Assembly: GCF_022809715.1 (NCBI RefSeq)
Contig: NZ_CP094460.1
Span: 1,922,001-1,986,000 of the forward strand
Reading direction: 5' to 3'
Source: Burkholderia pyrrocinia
Lineage (GTDB): Bacteria; Pseudomonadota; Gammaproteobacteria; Burkholderiales; Burkholderiaceae
Length of the DNA stretch: 64,000 nucleotides
Positions 24,510-34,443 of the stretch are shown here, one piece after another (within the stretch, counting starts at the first letter, position 1; the number at the start of each line of letters is the position of its first letter). The notes beneath the pieces are model-generated. The model did not search any database, had not been told where the DNA came from, and saw only the letters and a program-made list of their open reading frames with translations. A program made the translations under genes and the position numbers.

Positions 24510-27500
24510 TTACTGGAGCCCGAAGTCGACGCGGGTCGTCGCGCCCTTGTCCTCGATGCCCTTCGCATCGAGCTTCGGTGCGACGACGAACACGCGGCTC
24601 GAATCGATCTTTCCTTCGAGGTACTGGCGCACGGCCTGCGCGCGCTGCTGCGCGAGCGCACGCAGCGCGTTGTCGTCGGCCGGTGCGTGATCGGCCAGCG
24701 CCTGCTTCATGTCCGCATCGGGCAGCGTCTTCTGCAGGCCGACCAGGTTGCGCGGCTTCTTGAAGTCGGCGGCCTTGTACGCACGCGTCAGGTATTTGGA
24801 ATATTCGGCCGGCTCGACCTTCACCGACATCGGATCGATGCTCTCGCCCTGGCCGACCACGTCCTTCAGCTTCTGCTGGCGCACCAGCCGGTCGACATAC
24901 GCGTCGCGCAGCCCCGGCGTGTCCTTCGCCGGATCGACGCGGCCGATCAGGTCGAGACGGATCGACGGCTTCTCGGTCAGCATCTTCACGACGGTGTCGA
25001 GCTTCTGCTGCTGCGCATCGGTCAGCGCGTACGTGCCCGGCGCGAACTCGACGTAGCCGAGATCCTCGCCGCTGCCGCCGAACGCATTCGCGAGCAGCGT
25101 GAACGGCGACGTGACGGCCTTCGCGATCAGGTTCAGCACCGCGTGCCAGATCAGCCCGCCGATGCTGAACTCCGGATTCGACAGCGAACCCGACACCGGC
25201 AGGTTCACGTCGATCTGGCCGCGCGTGTTCTTCAGCAGCGAGATCGCGAGCTTCACCGGCAGCTTCGTCGCCGTGTCGTTTTCGACGTGGTCGCCGAACG
25301 TGAGCTGGTCGATGAAGATGTGGTTGTTCGCCGTCAACTGGTCGTTCGCGAGCTGGTAGTGCAGGTCGACGTTGAGCTTGCCCTTCGTGATCGGATAGCC
25401 GGCGTACTTCGCCGAATACGGCGTCAGGTTGGTCAGCTCGATGTCGTGCGCGGTCGCCGTGAGGTCGAGCGCGGGTTTCTCGATCAGCGGGTTCACCGAG
25501 CCCTTGATCGAGATCGGTCCGTTGCCCGCCAGGTTCGCGGCGACATCGACCGGCGCGGACGTCGTCGAATCCGTGCCGAACGCGCCGACCGTGCCCTTGA
25601 TCGCGATCAGGTTCGCCGTGTAGTTCGGCTTGATGAAGTTGTCGGTGTACGTGACGCGGCCGTTCTGCAGCAACAGTTCGCCGAAATGCATCCGCACCGG
25701 GTGCTGCGGCGGCTGTGCGGCCTTCACGACCGCCGGCGCGGACGCGGCCGATGCAGCCGAGGCTGCCTGCGCGACGGCCGGCGCCGACGCGGCCTGCGGC
25801 GACAGCGGCACCGGCTCGCCCTTGCTTGCGTCGCGCGTCAGCGACTGCGCGGGGCCCGACTCCTTCGCGACGACGTCCTTCAGGTTCAGGCGCCCCTGCG
25901 CATCGAGCAGCACGCGGCCGTAGAAGTTCGAGAACGTCACGCGCGCGGCGTCGACGTCGGTGCCCTTCTCATCGTAGTTCGCCTTCAGGTTCGACAGCGC
26001 GAGCGAGCGCCAGCCCGCGAACGGGTCGGACGTCGCCTTGTCGAGCATCCGCACGTCGACGAGCGCGACGTCGCCGCGATAGGTGGCGCGCGGCGTGTCC
26101 TTCACCTGCGCGAACGTCAGGTTGCCCTTCGCGTTGAGCAGCGCGCTCGCAATCGTCGCGTTCAGCACGCTGCCGAAATACGGCTCGAACGCAGCCGCGT
26201 CGAGGCGGTTGCCGTCGATCTTCAGGCCGAGCTTCAGCGGCTGCGCGGTCACGTCGCCCGCGACGTTCAGCGAGCCCTTGCGGTTCAGCGTCGCCTTCAA
26301 TTGCACCGGCAGCGGCTTGGTCAGGTCGTCGCTCAACTTCTGCACCGACAGTTCCAGCGGCTTGATCGCCAGCTTCACCGGGCGCGGCGTCGACAGGTCG
26401 GTGAAGTTCGCGGACGAATCCTTCACGTTCAGCGCGTCGATCCGGTAGTGCCACGACGGCGCGGCGGCCTCGGCCTTGCGCGCGACCGTGCGCTTCGGCA
26501 CCGATGCCTGCGCGGGTTCGGCCAGCGCCGCGAGATCGATCTTGCCGTCCTTCAGGCGCTGCACGTCGAGCGCGAGCCCGCTCGCGTCGACGCTCGCGAT
26601 CTCCGCGGTGCGCGCGGCGACGTCGACCTTCGTGATCTTCGCGCTCGCGTCGGGCAGCACGATCGCCGGCGCCTTCGCGTCGGGCGTCGCGACCTTCAGC
26701 GATTTCAGGCTCACCGTGCTGTCGGCGACCTGCGCGGCGAGCGGCGTCTTGCCCCAGTCGGCCTGTGCGTTGACGGTCGCGCCGAGCGTGCCGTCGAGCA
26801 CGCGCGCGCGCGTCGCCTCGCCGAGGTACGGCTGCAGCGCCGGTAGCGCGAGCGCGGCGACCGTCAGCTTCGTGCCGGCCTGCTGCGCCGCGAGATTGAA
26901 GGCGCCTTCGGCCGTCACGTCGCCGCCGCGCGACAGCGACGTCGACAACGTGTACTTCGCGGGCGTCTTGCCCTGCAGCGAGAAACCGTCGAGCGTCGCG
27001 GCGAGCTTCGTCAGCGACAGCGCGGTCGGCGTCGCCGGCACGCGGTCGTCGACGTTGACCGTGCCGCCGTCGATCGCGAAATGACGGATCGTCAGGTCGA
27101 GCGGCGGCGGCTCCTTCGCGGCAGCGGCGGCGGCGGTTTCGGCCTTCGCGCCGCTGGCTGCTGCTGCGGCGGTTTCGGCCTTCGCACTGCTGGCTGCCGC
27201 GGCGGCGATTCCGGAAGCGGCTGCGGCCCCCGACGCCGCCGGCTTGCCGGCTTCGGCCTTCGGTGCGGCGCCCGGTTGCGCGGCGAGCTTCTCGACGTTC
27301 AGCACGCCCTGCTTGTCGCGCGACAGGTCGACCACCGGCTGGTCGATCCGGATCTCGTCGAAGTGCATCGCATTGCGCAGCGGCTCGAGGCTGGCCGCCG
27401 CGACGTGCACGCCGCGCGCGGCGAACAGCGGTGCGGACGCGTGGTCCGTCACCTTTGCGTCGTTCAGGTCGACGGTGCCCGATACACGCAGCGCGGGCTT

Positions 27501-28337
27501 CTCGCCGCTCATCACGAAATTGACCGTGAGGTTGCTGCTCAGCAGGCCGCTCGTCACGGCCACCGGCAGCTTCGCCGGCACGTACGAGATCAGCTTCGGC
27601 ACGTCGAGACGGTCGAACTTCAGCGCGATCTCCGACTCGCGCGACTGCGCGAACGGCTTGGTCCTCCCGTCGATCGCGATCGGGCTGCCGTCGAAACGCA
27701 TGCGCAGCTTCGGCTCGACGAAGATATCGGTCTTCGACGCCAGCGTCGCGATATACGGAATGCCGAGCATCCAGTTGTCGACGACGTGCTTTTCGTTCAG
27801 CAGGCGATCGTCGAAATCGATCCGGCCGTCGTTCACCTGGATGTTCGACACCGAGAACTGCGTCGGCTTGCTTTCAGGTTTGGACGGCGTCGAGAACTTC
27901 TCGATCAGGTCGGTGAAATTGAAGCGCTGCGCGTCGTAGCGGACGATGTGAAAGCGCGGCGAATCGACGCGGATTTCGTTGACGATCGGCGCGCCGCGGA
28001 ACAGCGACGACCACGACGGCCTCACGACGAGCTTGCCGATGTCGATGAAGTCGCCCTGGCCGCCGCGCTCGCCGAGGCGGATGCCGTCGGCTTCGAGATT
28101 CAGCGTGTACGGGTTCAGCGCGATGCGCTGGATCGTGGCCGGCCGGTCGAGCTGCTTGCTCAGTTGCTGTTCGGCGACATGGCGAATCAGCGGCGGTGCC
28201 GCGAAGAACCCCAGCAGTCCGAATAAAACGAGGAAGATCAGTACGCCGATGCCGATACGTCGGGTCCGGCGCGAGCGTGCAACGCCGCCGAGGGCATGGA
28301 GGGTCGAGGATACGGTTTCTTTGTCTGCGCTTGCCAT
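24510..28337 (-). CDS. Giant DUF748 (AsmA-like) envelope protein
   Basis: 1275 residues. A single N-terminal anchor (GIGVLIFLVLFGLLGFFA, about 32-49) is followed by repeated AsmA/DUF748 beta-rich blocks (e.g. LDRPATIQRIALNPYTLNLEADGI). Near residues 360-415 is an Ala-rich linker with repeated KAETAAAAA units. The C-terminus (about 1120-1275) has a YALTDAQQQKLDTVVKMLTEKPSIRLDLIGR segment like an OmpA-type region. AsmA-like proteins are thought to bridge the periplasm and move phospholipids or assist outer-membrane assembly. Monocistronic, with its own terminator. Confidence 0.88.
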   Translation of the reverse strand: MASADKETVSSTLHALGGVARSRRTRRIGIGVLIFLVLFGLLGFFAAPPLIRHVAEQQLSKQLDRPATIQRIALNPYTLNLEADGIRLGERGGQGDFIDIGKLVVRPSWSSLFRGAPIVNEIRVDSPRFHIVRYDAQRFNFTDLIEKFSTPSKPESKPTQFSVSNIQVNDGRIDFDDRLLNEKHVVDNWMLGIPYIATLASKTDIFVEPKLRMRFDGSPIAIDGRTKPFAQSRESEIALKFDRLDVPKLISYVPAKLPVAVTSGLLSSNLTVNFVMSGEKPALRVSGTVDLNDAKVTDHASAPLFAARGVHVAAASLEPLRNAMHFDEIRIDQPVVDLSRDKQGVLNVEKLAAQPGAAPKAEAGKPAASGAAAASGIAAAAASSAKAETAAAAASGAKAETAAAAAAKEPPPLDLTIRHFAIDGGTVNVDDRVPATPTALSLTKLAATLDGFSLQGKTPAKYTLSTSLSRGGDVTAEGAFNLAAQQAGTKLTVAALALPALQPYLGEATRARVLDGTLGATVNAQADWGKTPLAAQVADSTVSLKSLKVATPDAKAPAIVLPDASAKITKVDVAARTAEIASVDASGLALDVQRLKDGKIDLAALAEPAQASVPKRTVARKAEAAAPSWHYRIDALNVKDSSANFTDLSTPRPVKLAIKPLELSVQKLSDDLTKPLPVQLKATLNRKGSLNVAGDVTAQPLKLGLKIDGNRLDAAAFEPYFGSVLNATIASALLNAKGNLTFAQVKDTPRATYRGDVALVDVRMLDKATSDPFAGWRSLALSNLKANYDEKGTDVDAARVTFSNFYGRVLLDAQGRLNLKDVVAKESGPAQSLTRDASKGEPVPLSPQAASAPAVAQAASAASAASAPAVVKAAQPPQHPVRMHFGELLLQNGRVTYTDNFIKPNYTANLIAIKGTVGAFGTDSTTSAPVDVAANLAGNGPISIKGSVNPLIEKPALDLTATAHDIELTNLTPYSAKYAGYPITKGKLNVDLHYQLANDQLTANNHIFIDQLTFGDHVENDTATKLPVKLAISLLKNTRGQIDVNLPVSGSLSNPEFSIGGLIWHAVLNLIAKAVTSPFTLLANAFGGSGEDLGYVEFAPGTYALTDAQQQKLDTVVKMLTEKPSIRLDLIGRVDPAKDTPGLRDAYVDRLVRQQKLKDVVGQGESIDPMSVKVEPAEYSKYLTRAYKAADFKKPRNLVGLQKTLPDADMKQALADHAPADDNALRALAQQRAQAVRQYLEGKIDSSRVFVVAPKLDAKGIEDKGATTRVDFGLQ

Positions 28338-28488
28338 GCTTGAATATCTCGGGAATGGATGCCGGGCCGCACCGGAAAACCGGGCGGCCGCGCACGCTAT
28401 CCCGAAAGTATAGGCTCAGGAGGTAACGGTACGGAGGTCGGGCGCCGCCGCCGCGCCCGCGGGTCGGGCAACGGCGCCGGTCATCCGT

Positions 28489-29925
28489 TCATTTCCGGAC
28501 GACGACGGGCGGCATCCACGAGCCGTCGCTCGCCTGCGCCTTCGGCGCGTACAGGCGCAACGCGAGCGCGAAATCGGTGCGCGGCGCCGGCAGCCAGTTG
28601 CCCGCATCCGCACCGCCCGGCGACGCCGACACGACGATGTCGATCGAGCCGTCGTGGTTACGGCGCAGCCGGTCGCGATCGCCGAGCGAGCGGCGCGCCG
28701 CGCCGAGGTCGGGCAGCGCGCCGTTCGTCGTGTAGGGCGTGAGCGTCCAGAACGCGCGCGCCGGCGGCAGCGCGCCCGGCGCGAAATGCAGCACGTAGCG
28801 GTTCGCGCCGTTCAGCGCATGGCCGTCGCTGTCCACGCGGACGACCGCGAGCGTTTCGTCGTCGCGCGTCGCGGCGCCGAACTGCGTGTAGGCCGCGTAC
28901 GCGCGCAGCGCGTAATCCTGGCCGTACTTGCCGGCCGTGTCGCCGATCCAGCTCCAGCCGTTCGCGTTCAGCAGGTTCGACGGCGGCGTCGCGAGCCGCG
29001 CGCGCGCCTCGGCGACACCCGCCGTCGCGGCCGCGAGGCGGTCGCCCGTCCACAGCACCGGGTAGCCGGCCGACACGCCGATGTCGCCGAGCAATTCCTG
29101 CGCGTGCGCGTCGTCGGCCGGCGGCGGGTTGTCCTGCAGCGCCTGCGCGAAGCGCGCGAAGAACGCCTTCGGGTCGAGCGCGGCCACCTGCTCGGCCGGC
29201 GTGCCGCCGCCCACCGCCTCGGACGGCGCGCTGCCCGCATGGACCGCGACCGACGCGCCGCGCGCGGCGCCCGTGTAAACGGACAGCGGCACCACGCGGA
29301 TCGCACGCTGCAGCTTCTTCACGTTCGTGAGATCGCGCCCGCCGCTCGTCTGCAGCCGCACTTCGAGCCACGCATTGCCCGACGGCACGTCGACGCGCTG
29401 CACGCCCTTCGGCAGCGTGCCCTGCCAGTCCTTCGCGGCAAAGGCAATCGTTTGCGATCGCGCGCCGCCGCGGGCACCGCGTGCCGGCACGCTCGACGAC
29501 GACCACAGCACGTTCGTCCACATGTCGAGCGCGCGCGCGTCCCGGTAGCGGCCGCGCGTGTCGGGCAGCGTGACGAGCACGGGTTCGGCGGCGACGTCGA
29601 GCCAGCCGGTCGAGTCGAGCGTGTCGACGCCCGGCAGCGGCGGATTGACCGCGCCGACCGGCGGCAGCGCCTGCGCGTGGCGCAGCGTGTTGAGCGGCGC
29701 CTGCCCCGGTTGCGCGCCGTCGCCGCCCGTCGCCGCTTCCTTCGCGACGTCCATCAGCACGAGCGGATACGCATAGATATAGGAGTCGGCGACTTCCGCA
29801 CGCATCCAGCCGGTTTTCCGCTGGATCGCATCGGGTTGCGATGCGCATCCCGCAAGCAACGCCGCCATGGCCAGCGACGCGCACGCGCGCCGCAGAGAAA
29901 CTGATTCTCGTTGGTTTTCAATCAT
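28489..29925 (-). CDS. DUF1254/DUF1214-domain lipoprotein
   Basis: 478 residues. A lipobox LLAGC (cysteine near residue 27) indicates a lipid-anchored export product. The N-terminal half has the DUF1254 pattern (DSYIYAYPLVLMDVAKEAATGG, DTLDSTGWLDVAAEPVLVTLPDTRGRY). The C-terminal quarter is DUF1214 (FAPGALPPARAFWTLTPY, SLGDRDRLRRNHDGSIDIVVS). Function is unsettled; such proteins are often described as porphyrin- or VirJ-associated without firm evidence. It lies upstream of, and in line with, the DUF748 gene, separated by about 150 bases. Confidence 0.85.
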   Translation of the reverse strand: MIENQRESVSLRRACASLAMAALLAGCASQPDAIQRKTGWMRAEVADSYIYAYPLVLMDVAKEAATGGDGAQPGQAPLNTLRHAQALPPVGAVNPPLPGVDTLDSTGWLDVAAEPVLVTLPDTRGRYRDARALDMWTNVLWSSSSVPARGARGGARSQTIAFAAKDWQGTLPKGVQRVDVPSGNAWLEVRLQTSGGRDLTNVKKLQRAIRVVPLSVYTGAARGASVAVHAGSAPSEAVGGGTPAEQVAALDPKAFFARFAQALQDNPPPADDAHAQELLGDIGVSAGYPVLWTGDRLAAATAGVAEARARLATPPSNLLNANGWSWIGDTAGKYGQDYALRAYAAYTQFGAATRDDETLAVVRVDSDGHALNGANRYVLHFAPGALPPARAFWTLTPYTTNGALPDLGAARRSLGDRDRLRRNHDGSIDIVVSASPGGADAGNWLPAPRTDFALALRLYAPKAQASDGSWMPPVVVRK

Positions 29926-30220
29926 CGATTACTGGCCGAATATCGTTCTTTTCAGTCGACGCCTTGTTCGACTCGCGAACGGCGAAAACAAGGCACGTCA
30001 GCTTGCCCGCATGACCGTCTCGCTACGGTGGGCGCTGGTATCAGGCCGGTATCATAGCGCCTAAGGACATCCCCCAATATGCCGAATAGAGGACGGAACG
30101 GTAATCGCACTGTCGACGAATTCGAAACATTTCGCGCAATTCGCCAAAAAAATGGATTATCGAAGCGACGCCGACACGTGCTGGAACGATCCCGAGGCAG
30201 AGAGGCCCGCGGTTCGGATT
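29926..30220. other. Intergenic stretch before the hic locus
   Basis: Lower GC than its surroundings, suggesting acquired DNA. It should contain the promoter of the DUF1254 gene at its left end. Short open frames occur on the + strand (for example from ATG 30079, about 47 codons), but none has a recognisable domain or a ribosome-binding site, so none is called. Confidence 0.4.
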
Positions 30221-30221
30221 G

Positions 30222-30251
30222 ACGGATGGTGTCATTATTGACACCATCCGT
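30222..30251. promoter_or_regulatory. Perfect 13-bp inverted repeat upstream of the hic locus
   Basis: ACGGATGGTGTCA (30222-30234) and TGACACCATCCGT (30239-30251) flank a TTAT spacer with no mismatch. It ends where the toxin remnant begins. HicB-type antitoxins repress their operon through such dyads, so this is the likely operator. A stand-alone hairpin function is the alternative. Confidence 0.68.
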
Positions 30252-30445
30252 TACGGCAAGCGAATGGAAGATCCTCGAGCAAATGAGGCGCGAGCCCGCC
30301 AATCCGGTTCAAGCCATGCCACCTCAAGACACCGTGGCAAGGCGATCCACGACTGAATATCCAGAATGATCGCGGGAAAGCAAAGGCGTATCGGGTGCGG
30401 CAGGTTCTCGACGCGATCGATCGACTGAAGGAACAGAAATCATGA
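30250..30445 (+). pseudogene. Decayed HicA-type toxin gene
   Basis: Three frames together reproduce a HicA-like toxin. Frame 1 from 30259 gives SEWKILEQMRREP, frame 3 from 30300 gives QSGSSHAT, and frame 2 from 30326 gives KTPWQGDPRLNIQND, then RGKAKAYRVRQVLDAIDRLKEQKS with a stop at 30443-30445. Around 20 codons of the usual middle are missing between the first two parts. A single lost T near 30324 explains the second frameshift. The TGA overlaps the hicB start as ATGA, the normal toxin-antitoxin coupling. Confidence 0.78.
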
Positions 30446-30765
30446 CCCAAGACCACTTTACGTACCGCGTAACGTGGTCCCCGGAGGACGGGGAGCATGT
30501 CGGCCTCTGCGCGGAGTTCCCGTCTCTTTCATGGCTCGACGAAACGCCGGAAGGCGCGCTGGCCGGCATTCGCCGGCTCGTCGCCAATGTCGTGCGCGAC
30601 ATGGCCGCGAACGGAGAGAAGGTGCCCGAGCCGATCGCCGATCGAACCTACAGCGGTGAATTCAAAGTTCGCATCCCTCCGCAGGCGCACCGCGCGCTGG
30701 TGATCCAGGCCGCCGAACAAGGCGTCAGCCTGAATCGTCTCGCTAGCGCCAAGCTCTGCGCCTGA
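30442..30765 (+). CDS. hicB: HicB family antitoxin
   Basis: 107 residues. The N-terminal HicB fold (HFTYRVTWSPEDGEHVGLCAEFPSLSWLDETPEGALAGI) is followed by a C-terminal ribbon-helix-helix (FKVRIPPQAHRALVIQAAEQGVSLNRLASAKL) that would bind DNA. HicB neutralises an RNase toxin HicA and represses the operon. The reading frame is intact while the toxin gene before it is broken, leaving an orphan antitoxin. Its start overlaps the toxin stop. A good terminator follows. Confidence 0.88.
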   Translation: MTQDHFTYRVTWSPEDGEHVGLCAEFPSLSWLDETPEGALAGIRRLVANVVRDMAANGEKVPEPIADRTYSGEFKVRIPPQAHRALVIQAAEQGVSLNRLASAKLCA

Positions 30766-30792
30766 TCGCGCAATCGAGCGCAAATGCATGAC

Positions 30793-30830
30793 CGCCCGGC
30801 TGCCCGTCTGGAAGCCGGGCGTTGGCTTTT
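30793..30830 (+). terminator. Rho-independent terminator after hicB
   Basis: CGCCCGGCT (30793-30801) pairs with AGCCGGGCG (30813-30821), followed by TTGGCTTTT. It starts 28 bases past the hicB stop. Confidence 0.8.
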
Positions 30831-30871
30831 CCGGGCCGTAACAACCGGTGCGCATCGAAAGCGTCGCCCCC

Positions 30872-30902
30872 TTGACCTTCCCATCATGGGAATGTTGATA
30901 CT
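30872..30902 (+). promoter_or_regulatory. CueR/MerR-type copper-responsive promoter of copA
   Basis: A -35 element TTGACC (30872-30877) and a -10-like GATACT (30897-30902) are separated by a long 19-base spacer, the hallmark of MerR-family promoters. The spacer carries ACCTTCCCA / TGGGAATGT (30875-30883 / 30887-30895), a near-perfect dyad of the CueR box type. CueR with Cu+ would twist it into an active form. No cueR gene lies in the window. Confidence 0.78.
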
Positions 30903-30944
30903 GGGATCATTCGCGGCACGAACCGCGCTTTTGGGGAATCCAAC

Positions 30945-33773
30945 ATGACTGAACCACTTGCCTCCGCAGCGCTGCAAACCATCGAACTGAGCGTCGACGG
31001 CATGCATTGCGGCGGCTGCACGGGCCGCGTGCAGCGCGCGCTGGCCGCCGTGCCGGGCGTCGTCGATGCGGCGGTCGATCTCGACGCGCATACGGCGACG
31101 GTGACCGCGCAGGAATCGGTCGAACCCGGCCGGCTCGTCGACGCGGTCGGTGAAGCCGGCTACCGCGCGGCCGTGCGTGAAGCGGCGGTCGAAGCCGTCG
31201 CGACCGCGCCTGCGGCGCATGGGCTGCGCGCCGAAACGCCGCCCGTTTCGGCGGCAGCGCTTCCTGCGGCTGCGGCCGCGATCGAACTCGAAATCGACGG
31301 GATGACCTGCGCGTCGTGCGTGTCGCGCGTCGAAAAGGCACTGGCGAAGGTGCCGGGTGTCACGCGGGCGTCGGTCAACCTGGCGACCGAACACGCCACG
31401 GTCGATGCCGCGGCCGACGTTTCCGCCGCGCGGCTCGTCGAAGCCGTAAAACAGGCCGGCTATGGCGCGACGCCGGCCGCCGGCGCCGCCGCCATCGCCG
31501 TCCGGCCGGCAGAATCCGCCGCCTCCACCGATCTCGAACTCGACATCGGCGGCATGACCTGCGCATCCTGCGCCGGCCGCGTCGAAAAGGCGCTGGCCGC
31601 CGTGCCGGGCGTCGCGCGCGCATCGGTCAACCTTGCAACCGAGCGCGCGTCGGTGCACGGCGCCGGCGCACTCGACGCCGCCACGCTGATCGCGGCGGTC
31701 ACGACGGCCGGCTACCGCGCATCGCTCGCCGCCGCGCCGTCGGCCGATGCAACGCCCGGCGCAGACGCTCAATCGGCCAGCCCCGCGCAGAATCCCGACG
31801 CCCGCAAGCGCCGCGAAGCGGTTCGCGAACGCAACCTCGTGATCTGGTCGGCCGTGCTGAGCGCGCCGCTCGTCGCGCCGATGCTCGTCGCGCCGTTCGG
31901 CATCGACCTGATGCTGCCCGGCTGGCTCCAGCTCGTGCTCGCGTCGATCGTGCAGTTCGGCTTCGGCGCGCGCTTCTACCGCGCGGCCTGGCATGCGGTG
32001 AAGGCGCGCGCCGGCAACATGGACCTGCTCGTCGCGCTCGGCACGTCGGCCGCGTACGGGCTGAGCCTGTGGATGCTGCTGCGCGATCCCGCGCATCCCG
32101 GCCACCTGTATTTCGAAGCGTCGGCCGTCATCGTCACGCTCGTGCGCTTCGGCAAATGGCTCGAATCGCGCGCGAAGCGCCAGACCACCGAGGCGATCCG
32201 CGCACTGAACGCGCTGCGTCCCGACCGTGCGCGCGTCGTCGAGCACGGTGTCGAACGCGACGTGCCGCTGGCGCAGGTGCGCGTCGGCACGAACGTCAGT
32301 ATCCGCCCCGGCGAACGCGTGCCGGTCGACGGCCGGATCGTGTCGGGCCGCTCGCATATCGACGAATCGCTGATCACCGGCGAAAGCCTGCCCGTGCCGA
32401 AGGACGACGGCGACGCCGTCACGGCCGGCTCGATCAACGGCGAAGGCGCGCTCGTCGTCGAAACCACCGCGATCGGCGCGGAGACGACACTCGCGCGCAT
32501 CATCCGCCTCGTCGAATCCGCGCAGGCCGAGAAGGCGCCGATCCAGCGGCTCGTCGATCGCGTCAGCGAAGTGTTCGTACCGGCAATCCTCGGTATCGCG
32601 CTGCTGACGCTGGTCGGCTGGCTGATCGCCGGCGCCGGGACGGAAACCGCGATCCTCAACGCGGTCGCGGTGCTCGTCATCGCGTGCCCGTGCGCGCTCG
32701 GCCTCGCGACGCCCGCCGCGATCATGGCCGGCACGGGCGTCGCGGCCCGGCACGGCGTGCTGATCAAGGACGCGCAGGCGCTCGAGCTCGCGCAGCGCGC
32801 CACCGTGATCGCGTTCGACAAGACCGGCACGCTGACCGAAGGCAAGCCGTCCGTGACGGCGTTCGAAGCCGTCGGCATGCCGCGCGACGAAGCGCTCGCG
32901 CTCGCGGCGGCGGTGCAGCGCCAGAGCGACCATCCGCTCGCTCGCGCCGTGGTCGCCGCGCACGATGCGGACGTGGGCTCGCACGGTGCTGCAGCGCCGT
33001 CGGCCGTCGCAGCCGATGCGCGCGCGGTGGCCGGACGCGGCGTGGAAGCGCGTGTCGGCGGGCAGTTGCTCGCGCTCGGCAGCACGCGCTGGCGCGACGA
33101 GCTCGGCCTGGCAGTGCCGCCGGCGCTCGACGCTCGCGCGGCCGAGCTCGAACGCACGGGCAACACGATCTCGTGGCTGATGCGCACCGATGCACCGCGC
33201 GCACTGCTCGCGCTGATCGCGTTCGGCGACACCGTGAAGCCGGGCGCCCGCGCCGCGATCGCGGCGCTGTCGGCGCGAGGCGTCGCGAGCGTGCTCGTGA
33301 CGGGCGACAACCGCGGCAGCGCGGCGGCCGTCGCGGCGGCGCTCGGCATCGGCGAAGTACATGCGCAGGTGCTGCCCGACGACAAGGCGCGCGTCGTCGC
33401 CGAACTGAAGCGCACGCACGGCGGGATCGTCGCGATGGTCGGCGACGGGATCAACGATGCGCCCGCGCTCGCCGCGGCCGATGTCGGCATCGCGATGGCG
33501 ACCGGCACGGACGTCGCGATGCACACGGCCGGCATCACGCTGATGCGCGGCGATCCGGCGCTCGTCGCCGACGCGATCGACATCTCCAAACGCACGTACC
33601 GGAAGATCCAGCAGAACCTGTTCTGGGCGTTCGTCTACAACCTGGTCGGCGTGCCGCTCGCGGCGCTCGGCTTGCTGAACCCCGTGATCGCGGGCGCGGC
33701 GATGGCGTTTTCCAGCGTCAGCGTCGTGACCAACGCACTGCTGCTGCGGAGATGGAAAGGGCGGGCGCGCTGA
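30945..33773 (+). CDS. copA: Copper-exporting P1B-type ATPase with three heavy-metal-associated domains
   Basis: 942 residues. Three N-terminal HMA domains bind Cu+: the first has CGGC (C22, C25), the second and third CASC (C122/C125, C206/C209). Then come the P-type core with the membrane CPC (581-583), phosphorylation loop DKTGT (D625), the HP motif (H663-P664) and GDGIND (833-838). It exports Cu+ from cytoplasm to periplasm. Most CopA have one or two HMA domains, so three makes this protein long. The CueR-type promoter 40 bases upstream predicts copper induction. No partner copper genes adjoin it. Confidence 0.94.
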   Translation: MTEPLASAALQTIELSVDGMHCGGCTGRVQRALAAVPGVVDAAVDLDAHTATVTAQESVEPGRLVDAVGEAGYRAAVREAAVEAVATAPAAHGLRAETPPVSAAALPAAAAAIELEIDGMTCASCVSRVEKALAKVPGVTRASVNLATEHATVDAAADVSAARLVEAVKQAGYGATPAAGAAAIAVRPAESAASTDLELDIGGMTCASCAGRVEKALAAVPGVARASVNLATERASVHGAGALDAATLIAAVTTAGYRASLAAAPSADATPGADAQSASPAQNPDARKRREAVRERNLVIWSAVLSAPLVAPMLVAPFGIDLMLPGWLQLVLASIVQFGFGARFYRAAWHAVKARAGNMDLLVALGTSAAYGLSLWMLLRDPAHPGHLYFEASAVIVTLVRFGKWLESRAKRQTTEAIRALNALRPDRARVVEHGVERDVPLAQVRVGTNVSIRPGERVPVDGRIVSGRSHIDESLITGESLPVPKDDGDAVTAGSINGEGALVVETTAIGAETTLARIIRLVESAQAEKAPIQRLVDRVSEVFVPAILGIALLTLVGWLIAGAGTETAILNAVAVLVIACPCALGLATPAAIMAGTGVAARHGVLIKDAQALELAQRATVIAFDKTGTLTEGKPSVTAFEAVGMPRDEALALAAAVQRQSDHPLARAVVAAHDADVGSHGAAAPSAVAADARAVAGRGVEARVGGQLLALGSTRWRDELGLAVPPALDARAAELERTGNTISWLMRTDAPRALLALIAFGDTVKPGARAAIAALSARGVASVLVTGDNRGSAAAVAAALGIGEVHAQVLPDDKARVVAELKRTHGGIVAMVGDGINDAPALAAADVGIAMATGTDVAMHTAGITLMRGDPALVADAIDISKRTYRKIQQNLFWAFVYNLVGVPLAALGLLNPVIAGAAMAFSSVSVVTNALLLRRWKGRAR

Positions 33774-33798
33774 GGCGTGCTGGTGAACTAGCCGAATG

Positions 33799-33872
33799 GG
33801 CGTTTGGCGTTTGGCGTTTGGCGTTTGGCGTTCGGCGTTCGGCGTTCGGTGTTCGGCGTTCGGCGTTCGGCG
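33799..33872. repeat. Heptamer repeat (GGCGTTY), ten full copies
   Basis: Four GGCGTTT units (33799-33826) are followed by six GGCGTTC-type units (one GGTGTTC) to 33868, then a partial unit. It lies between copA and the convergent acetyltransferase gene and codes for nothing supported. Copy number could vary between strains by slippage. Confidence 0.92.
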
Positions 33873-33963
33873 AACAGAAAGGATCGGGAGGGTGGTTTGC
33901 GTCGGCCGTCAGCGGTGTGTGTGGAATCGGTCGCACGTGACGACGCAGCGCGGGCCAGCGGAT

Positions 33964-34443
33964 TCAGCCCGGGATAACCGGCTTGATCAATGTCGTCGTG
34001 ATCGGCGCGAAGCCGCACGCACGATACAACGCGCGGGCCGCCGTGTTGTGATTGAACACCGACAGCCCGATCTCGGTGATGCCGTACCGGCGCGCCTCGG
34101 CATCGAGCGCATCGAGCGCGCGCGTGGCCCAGCCCTGGCGGCGCCGGGACGGGACGATGTCGAGATCGTAGATGAACAGCGTTCGGTTCGGCCCTTCGGG
34201 CACGATCGCGTACCAGAGGTCGCCCACCGCGTCGCCGGTGGCGCCGTCGATGAGCATGACGAGTGTCTGGCCGGATGTCCGCAGGCCGTCCGGCAGCAGC
34301 GTGTCGAAACAGGCGCGCGCACGATCGGCCGCGTCTTCGACAGCATTTTGTCCGGATGAAACGAGATCGCGCGCGTAGCCGTCGATGGCTCGCGTGCGGT
34401 ACGCGTGGAATTCGCCGGCCGTCATCGGCCGCATCTGCAGCAT
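33964..34443 (-). CDS. GNAT family N-acetyltransferase
   Basis: 159 residues. Motif A, the acetyl-CoA pyrophosphate loop, is LDIVPSRRRQGWATRALDALDAEA. LSVFNHNTAARALYRACGF is motif B, with the Asn-x-x-Ala and Tyr positions of the family. The N-terminus MLQMRPMTAGEFHAYRTRAIDGYARD resembles GNATs of unknown substrate. It would acetylate a small molecule or protein N-terminus in the cytoplasm. No operon partner. The neighbouring heptamer array lies past its 3' end. Confidence 0.88.
   Translation of the reverse strand: MLQMRPMTAGEFHAYRTRAIDGYARDLVSSGQNAVEDAADRARACFDTLLPDGLRTSGQTLVMLIDGATGDAVGDLWYAIVPEGPNRTLFIYDLDIVPSRRRQGWATRALDALDAEARRYGITEIGLSVFNHNTAARALYRACGFAPITTTLIKPVIPG

Noticed and set aside
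29952-30302. 116-codon reverse frame upstream of hicB
   Set aside because: It crosses the DUF1254 gene's promoter side and the perfect inverted repeat, and has no domain or ribosome-binding site. The forward-strand toxin pieces explain part of the region better.
30648-33524. 958-codon reverse frame across copA
   Set aside because: Antisense to copA; composition is Arg/Asp/His-rich with no family features, while the + strand has all P-type ATPase motifs.
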